Source: Microbacterium azadirachtae
GTDB taxonomy: Bacteria; Actinomycetota; Actinomycetes; Actinomycetales; Microbacteriaceae
Reading direction: 5' to 3'
Length of the DNA stretch: 64,000 nt
Assembly: GCF_000956545.1 (NCBI RefSeq)
Contig: NZ_JYIT01000084.1
Span: forward strand, 154,048-218,047
A model generated the notes under the pieces. The model was not told the origin of the DNA, did not search any database, and saw only the letters and a list, made by a program, of their open reading frames with translations. A program made the position numbers and the translations under genes. How positions within the stretch are numbered: position 1 is the stretch's first letter; the number at the start of each line of letters is the position of its first letter. This document shows positions 8,481 to 17,900 of the stretch, piece after piece.

Positions 8481-8583
8481 GATGTGGACGCTACCGAGCA
8501 TCCCGTCCACATGGCAAGCGTGCGCTTGAGGACGCCGACGGCGCGGCGCACAGTGGAGGGGGACTCTCACGAAGGAGTGACGT

Positions 8584-9372
8584 GTGATCGACAAGCAATG
8601 GGCTTCCGCCGCCGACGCGGTCGCCGACATCCCCGACGGCGCATCGCTCGCCGTCGGAGGATTCGGACTCTCGGGCAATCCGAGCGCACTGATCCAAGCG
8701 CTGCTGGATCAGGGGACGTCGGGACTCAGCATCGTCAGCAACAACTGCGGGGTCGACGACTGGGGGCTCGGGCTGCTGCTCGGGGCGCAGCGCATCCGCA
8801 AGATGACCTCGTCGTATGTGGGCGAGAACAAGGAGTTCGAACGCCAGTTCCTCTCCGGCGAGCTCGAGCTCGAGCTGACCCCGCAGGGCACCCTGGCGGA
8901 GAAGCTGCGGGCGGGCGGATCCGGGATCGCCGCGTTCTACACGCAGACGGGCGTCGGCACCCAGGTCGCCGAGGGCGGACTGCCGCGGCGCTACGCGAGC
9001 GACGGGTCGATCGCGGTCGCCTCGCCGCCGAAGGACGTGCGCGCCTTCCCCGTGAACGGCGTGCCGCGAGACTTCGTGCTCGAAGAGGCGATCACCACCG
9101 ACTTCGCGCTCGTGCACGCGGCTCTCGGAGACCGGCACGGGAACCTGATCTTCAACAAGGCCGCGCGCAACTTCAATCCGCTCGCCGCGATGGCCGGGCG
9201 CATCTGCATCGCCCAGGTCGAACGACTCGTCGAGCCGGGGGAGCTGGATCCTGACGGCGTGCACCTCCCCGGCGTGTTCGTGCACCGGATCGTGGAGGTC
9301 GGCCCGGACATCGAGAAGCGCATCGAGCGGCGCACCGTGCGTCCCGCGGCCGACGCGGCAGGGGAGGCCTGA
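8584..9372 (+). CDS. 3-oxoacid CoA-transferase subunit A
   Basis: 262 residues. The CoA-transferase family I alpha-subunit signature is clear: [16 protein letters not shown] near residue 20, [26 protein letters not shown] and [17 protein letters not shown]. It moves CoA from succinyl-CoA to a 3-oxoacid such as acetoacetate (ScoA) or 3-oxoadipate (PcaI); the sequence alone does not separate the two. GTG start with GAAGGAG about 6 nt before it. First gene of a three-gene operon divergent from an IclR regulator. Confidence 0.9.
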   Translation: MIDKQWASAADAVADIPDGASLAVGGFGLSGNPSALIQALLDQGTSGLSIVSNNCGVDDWGLGLLLGAQRIRKMTSSYVGENKEFERQFLSGELELELTPQGTLAEKLRAGGSGIAAFYTQTGVGTQVAEGGLPRRYASDGSIAVASPPKDVRAFPVNGVPRDFVLEEAITTDFALVHAALGDRHGNLIFNKAARNFNPLAAMAGRICIAQVERLVEPGELDPDGVHLPGVFVHRIVEVGPDIEKRIERRTVRPAADAAGEA

Positions 9373-9374
9373 AC

Positions 9375-10019
9375 ATGGCGCTGACACGCGACGAGATGGC
9401 GGCGCGCGCCGCACGGGAGCTGTCGGACGGCTCCTACGTGAACCTCGGCATCGGACTGCCGACGCTCGTGCCCAACCACGTGCCGGACGGCGTCACCGTG
9501 GTGCTGCAGTCGGAGAACGGCATCCTCGGCGTCGGTCCCTATCCCGTCGAGGAGGCGGTCGACCCCGATCTGATCAACGCCGGCAAGGAGACCGTGACGA
9601 CGCTGCCCGGGGCGGCCTTCTTCGACTCCGGCCTGAGCTTCGGCATGATCCGCGGCGGAAAGATCGACGCCGCGATCCTGGGCGCGATGCAGGTGAGCGC
9701 CGCGGGCGACCTGGCGAACTGGATGATCCCGGGGAAGATGGTCAAGGGGCCGGGCGGGGCGATGGATCTGGTGCACGGCGCCGGTCGCGTGATCGTGCTG
9801 ATGGAGCACGTCGCGCGCGACGGGTCGGCGAAGATCGTCGACGCGTGCTCGCTCCCGCTGACCGGTCGCGGCGTGGTGCATCGGATCATCACGGATCTCG
9901 CGGTGATCGACGTCACGCCCGAGGGCCTGCGGCTCGTCGAGCTCGCGCCCGGGGTGAGCGTGCAGGATGTGAAGGACGCGACGGAGCCGCCGCTGCTCGT
10001 CGCCGAAGGACTGGAGTGA
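9375..10019 (+). CDS. 3-oxoacid CoA-transferase subunit B
   Basis: 214 residues of the beta subunit. The catalytic glutamate, which forms the glutamyl-CoA thioester in this family, is Glu47 in [12 protein letters not shown]. Further signatures are [11 protein letters not shown] at about residues 28-38 and [19 protein letters not shown]. It starts two bases after the alpha-subunit stop and pairs with it in a heteromeric enzyme. The likely pathway is activation of acetoacetate, or of 3-oxoadipate, before thiolytic cleavage by the next gene product. Confidence 0.9.
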   Translation: MALTRDEMAARAARELSDGSYVNLGIGLPTLVPNHVPDGVTVVLQSENGILGVGPYPVEEAVDPDLINAGKETVTTLPGAAFFDSGLSFGMIRGGKIDAAILGAMQVSAAGDLANWMIPGKMVKGPGGAMDLVHGAGRVIVLMEHVARDGSAKIVDACSLPLTGRGVVHRIITDLAVIDVTPEGLRLVELAPGVSVQDVKDATEPPLLVAEGLE

Positions 10020-10021
10020 TC

Positions 10022-11206
10022 ATGAGTGCAGACGACATCGTCATCGTCGCGGCGTCCCGCACGCCGCAGGGGCGGCTGAAGGGGCAGCTCGCCCCGTTCA
10101 CGGCGCCGCAGCTCGGCGCGCTCGCGATCCGCGGGGCCCTGGACCAGAGCGGCGTGGACGCCGCCGACGTCGACGCCGTGATCGTCGGGCAGGTCCTCGC
10201 CGCGGGATCCGGGCAGAACGCGGCGCGGCAGGCCGCGATCGGCGCGGGGATCGGCTGGGACGTTCCCGCGCACTCGGTGAACAAGGTGTGCTTGTCCGGC
10301 CTGACCGCCGTCATCGACGCCGCGCGCATGATCCGCACCGGCGACGCGCTCACCGTGGTCGCGGCGGGCATGGAGTCGATGACCCGTGCGCCGCACCTCC
10401 TCATGGGGTCGCGCGACGGCTGGACTTACGGATCCGTCGAGGTGCTCGACCACATGGCGTACGACGGGCTCACCGACGCCTACGACGCGGAGAGCATGGG
10501 CGCGTCGACCGAGCGGCACAACGAGCGGTTCGGGATGACCCGCGAGGCGCAGGACGAGGTCGCGGCGCGCTCTCACCAGCGTGCCGCCGCCGCGCGCGAG
10601 GCAGGCGTGTTCGACGGCGAGATGGTGACGGTCTCCGTGCCGCAGCGCAAGGGGCCCGCGCTCGCGCTCACCGCCGACGAGGGCGTGCGCCCCGACACCA
10701 CCGTCGAATCGCTCGCGGGCCTGCGGCCGGCGTTCGCCGAGGGCGGGTCGATCACGGCCGGAAACTCCTCGCAGATCTCCGACGGTGCTTCCGCGGTGAT
10801 CGTCACGACCCGGGGCAACGCCGAGAGCCGCGGCTGGCCCGTTTTCGCGACGGTGGGGGCGAGCGGACAGACCGCGGGCCCCGACAACTCGCTGCACGAG
10901 CAGCCGGCCACCGCGATCCGGCGTGCGCTCGACAAGCAGGGGATCACCGTCGAGGATCTGGATCTCGTCGAGATCAACGAGGCGTTCGGCGCCGTCGTCG
11001 CCCGCTCGGCGACCGAGCTCGGACTGGATCCGGAGATCGTCAACATCCACGGCGGGGGCATCGCGATCGGCCACCCGATCGGGGCGAGCGGCAACCGGCT
11101 CGTCGTGCACATGGCGCACGAGCTCGTGCGCCGCGGCTCGGGCACGGCGGTGGTCGCGCTGTGCGGCGGCGGCGGTCAGGGCGAGGCGCTGATCCTCACC
11201 CGCTGA
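10022..11206 (+). CDS. Acetyl-CoA C-acyltransferase (thiolase)
   Basis: 394 residues. The acyl-accepting cysteine is Cys90 in SVNKVCLSG; the late motifs NEAFGAV, GGGIAIGHPIGASG (catalytic His) and CGGGGQGEA (second catalytic Cys) are all present. It cleaves acetoacetyl-CoA to two acetyl-CoA, or 3-oxoadipyl-CoA to succinyl-CoA and acetyl-CoA. The sequence looks closer to acetyl-CoA acetyltransferases, so ketone-body or 3-hydroxybutyrate use is the preferred reading. ATG two bases after the upstream stop; last gene of the operon. Confidence 0.9.
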   Translation: MSADDIVIVAASRTPQGRLKGQLAPFTAPQLGALAIRGALDQSGVDAADVDAVIVGQVLAAGSGQNAARQAAIGAGIGWDVPAHSVNKVCLSGLTAVIDAARMIRTGDALTVVAAGMESMTRAPHLLMGSRDGWTYGSVEVLDHMAYDGLTDAYDAESMGASTERHNERFGMTREAQDEVAARSHQRAAAAREAGVFDGEMVTVSVPQRKGPALALTADEGVRPDTTVESLAGLRPAFAEGGSITAGNSSQISDGASAVIVTTRGNAESRGWPVFATVGASGQTAGPDNSLHEQPATAIRRALDKQGITVEDLDLVEINEAFGAVVARSATELGLDPEIVNIHGGGIAIGHPIGASGNRLVVHMAHELVRRGSGTAVVALCGGGGQGEALILTR

Positions 11207-11259
11207 GCGGTCTCGCATCGGGGCGGTGCGGATGCCGTGCCGCCCCGTAGGATCGGCGC

Positions 11260-11706
11260 ATGACGACGATCACCGCGCTCACCGAGGCCGACCGCGACGA
11301 CTGGCTGTCGCTGTGGCAGGCGTATCTGACGTTCTACGAGTCGGAGGTGGCCGACGACGTCACGGCGTCGACCTTCGCGCGGATCGTGGATCCCGCCGGC
11401 GAGATCCAGGGCGCTGTCGCGCGCGACGACGACGGGCGCGCCGTCGGGATCGTGCACTGGTTCTCTCACCCGGCGACCTGGTCGAAGATGCACTACACCT
11501 ATCTCGAGGATCTGTTCGTGGATCCCTCCGCCCGGGGCGGAGGCGTCGGTCGCGGGCTGATCGCGCACGTCACCGACGCGGCGCGGGCCTCGGGCAGCGA
11601 CAAGGTCTACTGGCTCACCGCGGAGACCAACGCGACGGCGCGCACGCTCTACGACCGCGTCGCCGAGCGGAGCGGGTTCATCCACTACCAGATCGACCTG
11701 GTCTGA
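11260..11706 (+). CDS. GNAT N-acetyltransferase
   Basis: 148 residues with the full GNAT core: YLEDLFVDPSARGGGVGRGLI (acetyl-CoA loop RGGGVGRG, about residues 92-99) and the closing ETNATARTLYDRV...SGFIHYQIDL. This form, with a conserved WSKMHYTYLEDLFVDP block, is common in Proteobacteria and Actinobacteria; the substrate is unknown. The start is fixed by TAGGAT at 11248-11253, 6 nt before the ATG (leaderless). Transcribed alone after the thiolase operon. Confidence 0.87.
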   Translation: MTTITALTEADRDDWLSLWQAYLTFYESEVADDVTASTFARIVDPAGEIQGAVARDDDGRAVGIVHWFSHPATWSKMHYTYLEDLFVDPSARGGGVGRGLIAHVTDAARASGSDKVYWLTAETNATARTLYDRVAERSGFIHYQIDLV

Positions 11707-11750
11707 CCGGAGCGCGCCGCGGATCGGTCGAGCGGAGGGCCCGCGGGGGC

Positions 11751-12026
11751 TCAGCTCCTCTTCTGGGCCTTCTGCTCGGCCTTGAGCGCCTTCTTGGCGC
11801 GCTTGAACTGCACCGGCGCGACCGGTGAGTCGAACGACACCGTCTCGCCGCGCTCGTCGCGGCGGAAGTCGACGATCGCACCGATGGCGAGGGCGATCGT
11901 GATGCCCCAGCTCAGCCAGGCCAGCACGGCGCGCCACGTGATGGGAGCGTCGCGGGTGCCGCGCAGCAGCGCGATCCCGCTGGTGATCGCGCCGAACAGA
12001 CCGCTTGCGAAGAGGTAGTTGCGCAT
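11751..12026 (-). CDS. Small membrane protein of unknown function
   Basis: 91 residues with two hydrophobic segments (about residues 2-22 and 32-51) and a strongly basic C-terminal tail (FKRAKKALKAEQKAQKRS) that should lie in the cytoplasm. No family is recognised with confidence. TAGCGT at 12033-12038 read on this strand precedes the ATG by 6 nt, so the message is probably leaderless. A perfect 9-8-9 palindrome covers this promoter, suggesting a dedicated repressor. Confidence 0.7.
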   Translation of the reverse strand: MRNYLFASGLFGAITSGIALLRGTRDAPITWRAVLAWLSWGITIALAIGAIVDFRRDERGETVSFDSPVAPVQFKRAKKALKAEQKAQKRS

Positions 12027-12050
12027 GTCACCACGCTACCCTGGTGACAT
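12025..12050. promoter_or_regulatory. 9-8-9 palindrome over divergent -10 boxes
   Basis: ATGTCACCA (12025-12033) and TGGTGACAT (12042-12050) are perfect inverted arms around 8 nt. The left arm includes the start codon of the small membrane protein on the minus strand. The centre contains TAGCGT (minus) and overlaps TACCCT (plus, 12037-12042), which could serve the MFS gene at 12147. Repressor binding here would block both directions. Confidence 0.5.
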
Positions 12051-12146
12051 CACCGTTGTGCATTACCGGCCGCCGGCTCTTCCGGCGGAAAGCGGCGGCA
12101 CCTGATCCGCGTCGCTCTCGCGGCGGCGCCAGAGACCTCCTCCGCC

Positions 12147-13391
12147 ATGACTTCGCCGCACACTCCTCCCGCCACCGTCGCCCCGAGCCTGTTCCGGCGG
12201 GTGGGACTGCCCTACTTCCTCATCGCCTTCATCGCCCGCCTTCCGTTCGCGATGATGGTCGTCGGCGTGCTCACCGTCGTCGTGGCCGCGCGGGATTCGG
12301 TGGGGCTCGGCGGCCTGACCTCCGCGGCCGTGGGCATCGGCACCGCCTGCTTCGGTCCGCTGCTGGGAGCCGCAGCCGACCGCCGAGGACAGCGGATCGT
12401 GCTCGGCATCGTCGCCGTGGCCAACGCCGCGGCGCTCATCGGCTTCACCCTCGTCGTCTACTCGCCGGCGCCGGAGCCCCTCGTGCTGCTGAGCGCCTTC
12501 GCGATCGGCGCCACCGCGCCCCAGGTCTCGCCGATGTCGCGGTCGCGCCTGGTCACGATCATCGCCGAGCGCATCCCGGAGGAGCGCCGCGCGCGTACGA
12601 CGTCGTCGACGATGTCGTACGAGTCCGCGGCCGACGAGACCGTGTTCGTGTTCGGCCCGTTCCTCGTGGGGGTGCTCGCCACCGGCATCGCGCCGTGGAT
12701 GCCGCTCGTGATCGCAGCCGCGCTGATCCTCGTGTTCGTCGGCGCCTTCGCCCTGCATCCGACCGCCGCGCAGGTGTCCGCGCAGCGCGGTGCCGACGGG
12801 CGCGCCACCTCCCGCGTGTCGGAGCTGTTCCGTCCGCGGCTGCTGATCGTGGTGGTCGGGATGCTCGGGGTGGGCGTGTTCTTCGGCGCGATGCTCACGT
12901 CCCTCACGGCCTTCATGACCGAGCACGGCCGTCCCGAGGAGGCGGGACTCCTGTACGGGGCGATGGGGGTCGGATCCGCGATCCTCGCGCTGGGGGTCGC
13001 GTTCCTGCCCGCGCGGTTCACGCTGCCCGGTCGCTGGCTGCTGTTCGCGGGCGTGCTGTTCGGCGGCAGCCTGATCCTGCCGAGCGTGCACGACGTGACG
13101 GGGATGCTGATCGCCCTGGCGGTGATGGGGTGCGGGATCGGGCCCACGCTCGTCACGCAGTTCAGCCTCGGGGCGGCGTTCGGCCCGGCCGACCGATCTG
13201 CCACGGTGATGACGATGCTCGGATCCGCGCTGGTCGTGGGTCAGGCGATCGGAGCAGTGGTCACGGGGCAGATCGCGGACGCGGCGGGGGCGCAGCCCGC
13301 CCTGCTGCTGCCGGTGATCGCGGCCGGTCTCGTGCTGGCGGCCGGCGTCGTGAACGCCGTGCTGGCGCGCCCGCGCCACGCCGCCGTCTGA
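12147..13391 (+). CDS. MFS transporter
   Basis: 414 residues and twelve hydrophobic helices. The loop after helix 2 reads GAAADRRGQRIVLG, the MFS motif A position. The second half after residue 220 (SRVSELFRPRLLIVVVGM) starts the C-terminal six-helix bundle. It resembles bacterial drug/sugar-efflux type carriers; the substrate is unknown. The ATG lacks a clear Shine-Dalgarno sequence and the likely promoter is about 100 nt upstream, within the palindrome at 12025-12050. Confidence 0.85.
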   Translation: MTSPHTPPATVAPSLFRRVGLPYFLIAFIARLPFAMMVVGVLTVVVAARDSVGLGGLTSAAVGIGTACFGPLLGAAADRRGQRIVLGIVAVANAAALIGFTLVVYSPAPEPLVLLSAFAIGATAPQVSPMSRSRLVTIIAERIPEERRARTTSSTMSYESAADETVFVFGPFLVGVLATGIAPWMPLVIAAALILVFVGAFALHPTAAQVSAQRGADGRATSRVSELFRPRLLIVVVGMLGVGVFFGAMLTSLTAFMTEHGRPEEAGLLYGAMGVGSAILALGVAFLPARFTLPGRWLLFAGVLFGGSLILPSVHDVTGMLIALAVMGCGIGPTLVTQFSLGAAFGPADRSATVMTMLGSALVVGQAIGAVVTGQIADAAGAQPALLLPVIAAGLVLAAGVVNAVLARPRHAAV

Positions 13392-13463
13392 CGCGCGGCG
13401 TTCCCCGCGGTCGCGGGTTGGCTAGCCTGGGGGAGCAGCCCCCGCTGCCGTGAGGAGCGTTCC

Positions 13464-14882
13464 ATGCCTACGTCCACCCCCACCTCGTCGTTCGTGATCG
13501 TCGCCAACCGCCTTCCCGTCGACCGTGTGCAGGGCCCCGACGGCTCCGAGGTCTGGCGCCGCTCCCCGGGCGGCCTGGTCGCCGCGCTCGAGCCCGTGAT
13601 GCGGGCCGTCGACGGGGCCTGGGTCGGCTGGGCCGGACAGCCTGACCTCGAGCTCAAGCCGTTCACCGAGGACGGCATCCGCCTGCTCCCGGTGCCGCTC
13701 TCCGCCCAGGAGGTCGAGGAGTACTACGAGGGCTTCGCCAACGACACGATCTGGCCGCTGTACCACGACGTCATTGCGCCCCCGCAGTTCCATCGCGAGT
13801 GGTGGGACGCCTACGTCCGGGTGAACCGGCGCTTCGCCGACCGCGCGGCGAGCGCGGTGTCCGAGGGTGGCACCGTGTGGGTGCACGACTACCAGCTCCA
13901 GCTCGTCCCCGCGATGCTGCGCGAGCGCCGGCCCGACCTCACGATCGGGTACTTCCACCACATCCCGTTCCCGGCGCACGGCCTCTATGCCCAGCTGCCG
14001 TGGCGCGACCAGGTGCTGCAGGGCCTCCTCGGCGCCGACGTCGTCGGCTTCCAGCGTGCGCAGGACGCGACCAACTTCCTTGCCGCCGTGCGGCGTCGCC
14101 TGCGGCTGGACGTCAAGGGATCCACCGTGTCCGTGCCGTACGGCGGCCCGCGCACCTCCGTCGCCCGGGCCTTCCCAATCTCGATCGACACGACGCCCTA
14201 CGTCGAGCTCGCCGCCCGTCCGGACGTCCGCGCCAGGGCCGCGGAGATCCGGGAGGGGCTCGGCAACCCGAAGAAGATCCTCCTCGGCGTCGACCGCCTC
14301 GACTACACGAAGGGGATCCGGCACCGGATCAAGGCCTTCGGCGAGCTGCTGGATCAGGGGCGCATCTCGGTCGAGGACGTGACGCTCGTGCAGGTCGCGA
14401 GCCCCAGCCGTGAGCGTGTGGACGCCTACGTGCAGCTGCGCGACGAGATCGAGCTCGCGGTCGCCCGGATCAACGGTGACCACGACACGATGGACCACAC
14501 GGCGATCCGCTACCTGCACCAGGGCTTCCCCCGGGAGGAGATGGTGGCCCTCTACCTCGCGGCCGACGCGATGCTCGTCACCGCCCTGCGCGACGGGATG
14601 AACCTGGTCGCGAAGGAGTACGTCGCCACCCGCGGCGATCACCGCGGCGTGCTCGTGCTGAGCGAGTTCACGGGCGCGGCCGACGAGCTGCGCCAGGCCG
14701 TGCTGGTCAACCCGCACGACATCGAGGGGCTCAAGGATGCGATCATGCAGGCCGTGGAGATGCCTCCGCGCGAACAGGCGCGCCGGATGAGGGCGCTGCG
14801 CAAGCGGGTGCTGGAGAACGACGTGAACGCCTGGTCCCAGGAGTTCCTGACCGCCCTCGAGAACGTACGGAGCAGCCGATGA
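13464..14882 (+). CDS. otsA: Trehalose-6-phosphate synthase, GT20
   Basis: 472 residues, the usual length for bacterial OtsA. Family landmarks: FVIVANRLPVDR at the N-terminus, GWAGQ near residue 54, WVHDYQLQLVPAMLRERRP, FHHIPFPAHGLYAQLPWRDQVLQGLLGAD, VDRLDYTKGIRHRIKAF and the nucleotide-sugar site LRDGMNLVAKEYVA. It joins UDP-glucose (or GDP-glucose) to glucose 6-phosphate. TAGCCT at about 13421 and GAGGAG ahead of the ATG give a short leader. It overlaps otsB by 4 nt (ATGA). Confidence 0.95.
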   Translation: MPTSTPTSSFVIVANRLPVDRVQGPDGSEVWRRSPGGLVAALEPVMRAVDGAWVGWAGQPDLELKPFTEDGIRLLPVPLSAQEVEEYYEGFANDTIWPLYHDVIAPPQFHREWWDAYVRVNRRFADRAASAVSEGGTVWVHDYQLQLVPAMLRERRPDLTIGYFHHIPFPAHGLYAQLPWRDQVLQGLLGADVVGFQRAQDATNFLAAVRRRLRLDVKGSTVSVPYGGPRTSVARAFPISIDTTPYVELAARPDVRARAAEIREGLGNPKKILLGVDRLDYTKGIRHRIKAFGELLDQGRISVEDVTLVQVASPSRERVDAYVQLRDEIELAVARINGDHDTMDHTAIRYLHQGFPREEMVALYLAADAMLVTALRDGMNLVAKEYVATRGDHRGVLVLSEFTGAADELRQAVLVNPHDIEGLKDAIMQAVEMPPREQARRMRALRKRVLENDVNAWSQEFLTALENVRSSR

Positions 14883-15670
14883 CGCGCGACTGGACCCCCG
14901 CAGGCGAGCCGGATCCCGCCCTTGCGGAGATCGCCCGCACGCCGCGCCTGCTGGTCGCGCTCGACTTCGACGGCACCGTGTCGCCGCACGTCGCAGATCC
15001 GATGGCGGCCAGGGCGCTGCCGGCGGCCGTCGCCGCGGTGAAGCGCCTGGCAGCGCTTCCCGAGACGTTCGTCGCGTACGCCTCCGGCCGGAGCCTGCAC
15101 GACCTGCGCGAGATCACCGAGCACGAGGACGGCTCGCCCATCCTGCTCGCGGCATCGCACGGCGCGCAGTTCTGGTTCCCCGACACCGGGGAGGAGACGG
15201 ATCTCTCCTCCGAGCCGGCGGACCGGGCCGAGGTCGTCTCCGAGCTGCGGGCGCTGATCGCCGATCTCGACGGCGTGGTGCACGAGCCCAAGACGTTCGG
15301 CTTCGGCGTGCACACCCGCACGGCCGCGCCCGGGCAGGAGGAGATCGCGTTCCTGCGCGTCGAGAAGTGGGCGGCCGAGCGGATCCCGTCCTGGCGCAGG
15401 CGCACCGGCCACCACCTGCGCGAGTTCTCCTGGCGCGACGAGGGTAAGGACGCGGCGCTCGCGCGGCTGCGCGCGCACGTGCACGCGACCGGGGTGCTGT
15501 TCGCCGGCGACGATGTCACCGACGAGGACGGCATGCGCACGCTGGGACCCGCGGACCTCGGCGTGCGGATCGGCACGGGGGAGACCGCGGCGACACTGCG
15601 CGTCCCGGATCCGGCCGCGTTCGCCGGTCTGCTCCACGCGCTGGCCGAAGCGCGGGCGGCCGCGCAATAG
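14879..15670 (+). CDS. otsB: Trehalose-6-phosphate phosphatase
   Basis: 263 residues of the HAD superfamily. The nucleophile motif LVALDFDGTVSP has Asp29 and Asp31; the late GDDVTDEDGM motif supplies the magnesium-binding aspartates; GEETD...SGRSLHDL fits the trehalose-phosphatase cap. It removes phosphate from trehalose 6-phosphate made by OtsA to give trehalose, a compatible solute. The start codon overlaps the otsA stop (ATGA at 14879-14882), so the two are co-translated. Confidence 0.95.
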   Translation: MTRDWTPAGEPDPALAEIARTPRLLVALDFDGTVSPHVADPMAARALPAAVAAVKRLAALPETFVAYASGRSLHDLREITEHEDGSPILLAASHGAQFWFPDTGEETDLSSEPADRAEVVSELRALIADLDGVVHEPKTFGFGVHTRTAAPGQEEIAFLRVEKWAAERIPSWRRRTGHHLREFSWRDEGKDAALARLRAHVHATGVLFAGDDVTDEDGMRTLGPADLGVRIGTGETAATLRVPDPAAFAGLLHALAEARAAAQ

Positions 15671-15752
15671 ACTGCTTCCATGCGCGCGCAGCACGGTTCC
15701 GGTCGTCCGGTCGTCGCGCGCGCGGGCGTCCAGGGCCGCCGCGATCATGCGT

Positions 15753-16094
15753 TAGGCTTGATGCACGTTCGATCCGTGATCGGCACAACCGGATCCCGGA
15801 TGGAACGCAGAGCTTCGGCGGCCTCGCAGGCCGTCGGGCGCGATGGTGATCTGATTCGGGTCGATATCGCGGCTCGCGCTCTCGGCTCACTCGCCGGGAC
15901 GCCAGAGCCGGGCTCCTTCCGCGACGAGGTTCGTCGCGACGCAGAGCCGACCTCTCCGCGCTGCACCCGAGGCGTTCCAGCCCCCTTTTCCCGACCCGTG
16001 CGGCCCGCTCCCGGCGGACCGGGTCGGACAGTCGTCCGCGGCAGGACTCCGTCCTCCCGCTTCCGCCGATCGTTCATCACCGCAAGGAACCTTC
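15753..16094 (+). promoter_or_regulatory. ilvBNC promoter and long untranslated leader
   Basis: Between otsB and ilvB lie 424 bases without a convincing gene. TAGGCT at 15753-15758 is a good -10 box; transcription from about 15765 would give a leader of about 330 nt. Inside it are ATG GTG ATC TGA at 15842-15853, which could encode the three-residue peptide Met-Val-Ile, a perfect 8-bp hairpin (15920-15927 with 15931-15938) and a CCGACCCG/CGGGTCGG arm pair closer to ilvB. Long attenuating leaders ahead of ilvB are known in Actinobacteria, so regulation by branched-chain amino acid supply is plausible but not shown. Confidence 0.45.
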
Positions 16095-17897
16095 ATGACC
16101 GCTGATACCGCTCCAGCCGTCCCTCGTCCGCCTGCTCGTCCGACGGCGGCCCCCGTTCTCACCGGCGCGCAGGCCGTCGTCCGCTCCCTCGAGCTCCTCG
16201 GGGTCACCGATGTGTTCGGCATCCCCGGCGGGGCGATCATGGAGGTCTACGACCCGCTGATGGCGTCGACCGAGCTCCGTCACATCCTCGTGCGTCACGA
16301 GCAGGGCGGGGGCCACGCGGCCGAGGGCTACGCGACCGCCTCCGGAAAGGTCGGCGTCACCATCGCGACGTCCGGCCCCGGTGCGACCAACCTGGTCACC
16401 GCGATCGCCGACGCCTACATGGACTCCATCCCGATCGTCGCGATCACCGGCCAGGTCTTCTCCCGTCTGATGGGCACGGACGCGTTCCAGGAGGCCGACA
16501 TCGTCGGCATCACGATGCCGATCACGAAGCACTCGATCCTGGTCAAGCGCCCGGAGGACATCCCCGGCGCCATCGCCGCGGCGTTCGAGATCGCCAGCAC
16601 GGGACGTCCTGGCCCCGTGCTCGTGGACATCACCAAGGACGCGCAGCAGGCCACGGCACCGTTCGTGTGGCCGCCGAAGTACGACCTGCCCGGCTACCGT
16701 CCGGTGACGAAGGCGCACGGCAAGCAGATCCAGGCCGCGGCGACGCTGCTCGCCGAGGCCAAGAAGCCGGTGCTGTACGTGGGCGGCGGCATCATCCGCG
16801 GCCGCGCGTCGGAGGAGCTGCTGGCGCTCGCCGAGCTCACCGGCGCCCCGGTCGTGACCACCCTGATGGCCCGCGGCGCGTTCCCCGACTCGCACCCGCA
16901 GCACGTCGGCATGCCCGGCATGCACGGCACGGTGCCCGCCGTGCTGGCGCTGCAGGAGGCGGATCTGCTGGTCGCCCTCGGCACCCGGTTCGACGACCGC
17001 GTCACGGGCAAGGCCGAGCTGTTCGCGCCGAACGCCAAGGTCGTGCACGTCGACATCGACCCGGCCGAGATCTCCAAGATCCGCACCGCCGACGTCCCGA
17101 TCGTGGGCGGCGTGCGCGAGGTCATCACCGATCTGGAGGCGGCGTTCCGCGGCCTCACCGGCGGGGCCAAGGGCGACATCGAGGAGTGGTGGGCCTACCT
17201 CGACGGCCTGCGCGCCGAGTTCCCTCTCGGCTACACGGCTCCCGAGGACGGCCTGATGTCGCCGCAGCACGTGATCCAGCGGATCGGCGAGCTCACCGGC
17301 CCGGAGGCGGTCTACGCCGCGGGCGTCGGCCAGCACCAGATGTGGGCGGCGCAGTTCATCAAGTACGAGCGCCCCAACTCCTGGCTGAACTCCGGCGGCG
17401 CCGGCACCATGGGCTACGCCGTGCCCGCGGCGATGGGCGCCAAGGTCGCCGAGCCGGAGCGCGTGGTGTGGGCGATCGACGGCGACGGCTGCTTCCAGAT
17501 GACCAATCAGGAGCTGGCGACCTGCGTCATCAACGACATCCCGATCAAGGTCGCGATCATCAACAACTCCTCCCTCGGCATGGTCCGCCAGTGGCAGACC
17601 CTGTTCTACGAGGGCCGGCACTCGAACACCGACCTGAACACCGGGCACGGCACGATCCGGATCCCCGACTTCGTCAAGCTCGCCGAGGCGTACGGCTGCC
17701 TCGCGATCCGGGTGGAGAAGGAGGAGGAGATCGACGCCGCCATCAAACTGGCCCTCGAGACGAACGACCGTCCCGTCGTGATCGACTTCGTCGTGAGCGC
17801 CGACGCCATGGTGTGGCCGATGGTGCCGCAGGGCGTCAGCAACAGCTACATCCAGTACGCGCGCGACCACGCGCCCGCCTTCGACGAGGAGGACTGA
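16095..17897 (+). CDS. ilvB: Acetolactate synthase large subunit
   Basis: 600 residues with the three thiamine-diphosphate enzyme domains. The catalytic glutamate is Glu69 in [15 protein letters not shown]; the ThDP motif [15 protein letters not shown]...NNS lies at about residues 465-495. It condenses two pyruvates to acetolactate, or pyruvate with 2-oxobutyrate, as the first step of valine, leucine and isoleucine synthesis. AAGGA precedes the ATG. It heads ilvB-ilvN-ilvC behind a long leader; ilvN starts 4 nt after its stop. Confidence 0.96.
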   Translation: MTADTAPAVPRPPARPTAAPVLTGAQAVVRSLELLGVTDVFGIPGGAIMEVYDPLMASTELRHILVRHEQGGGHAAEGYATASGKVGVTIATSGPGATNLVTAIADAYMDSIPIVAITGQVFSRLMGTDAFQEADIVGITMPITKHSILVKRPEDIPGAIAAAFEIASTGRPGPVLVDITKDAQQATAPFVWPPKYDLPGYRPVTKAHGKQIQAAATLLAEAKKPVLYVGGGIIRGRASEELLALAELTGAPVVTTLMARGAFPDSHPQHVGMPGMHGTVPAVLALQEADLLVALGTRFDDRVTGKAELFAPNAKVVHVDIDPAEISKIRTADVPIVGGVREVITDLEAAFRGLTGGAKGDIEEWWAYLDGLRAEFPLGYTAPEDGLMSPQHVIQRIGELTGPEAVYAAGVGQHQMWAAQFIKYERPNSWLNSGGAGTMGYAVPAAMGAKVAEPERVVWAIDGDGCFQMTNQELATCVINDIPIKVAIINNSSLGMVRQWQTLFYEGRHSNTDLNTGHGTIRIPDFVKLAEAYGCLAIRVEKEEEIDAAIKLALETNDRPVVIDFVVSADAMVWPMVPQGVSNSYIQYARDHAPAFDEED

Positions 17898-17900
17898 TCC

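Noticed and set aside
15765..16094. T-box riboswitch ahead of ilvB
   Set aside because: No T-box-type GGTGG...ACC anti-terminator sequence or specifier-loop arrangement could be found.
15680..16105. Plus-strand open frame between otsB and ilvB
   Set aside because: Its ATGs precede or sit at the predicted transcription start, it runs over the ilvB start, and the second half is Pro/Arg/Ser-rich noise; an untranslated leader fits better.
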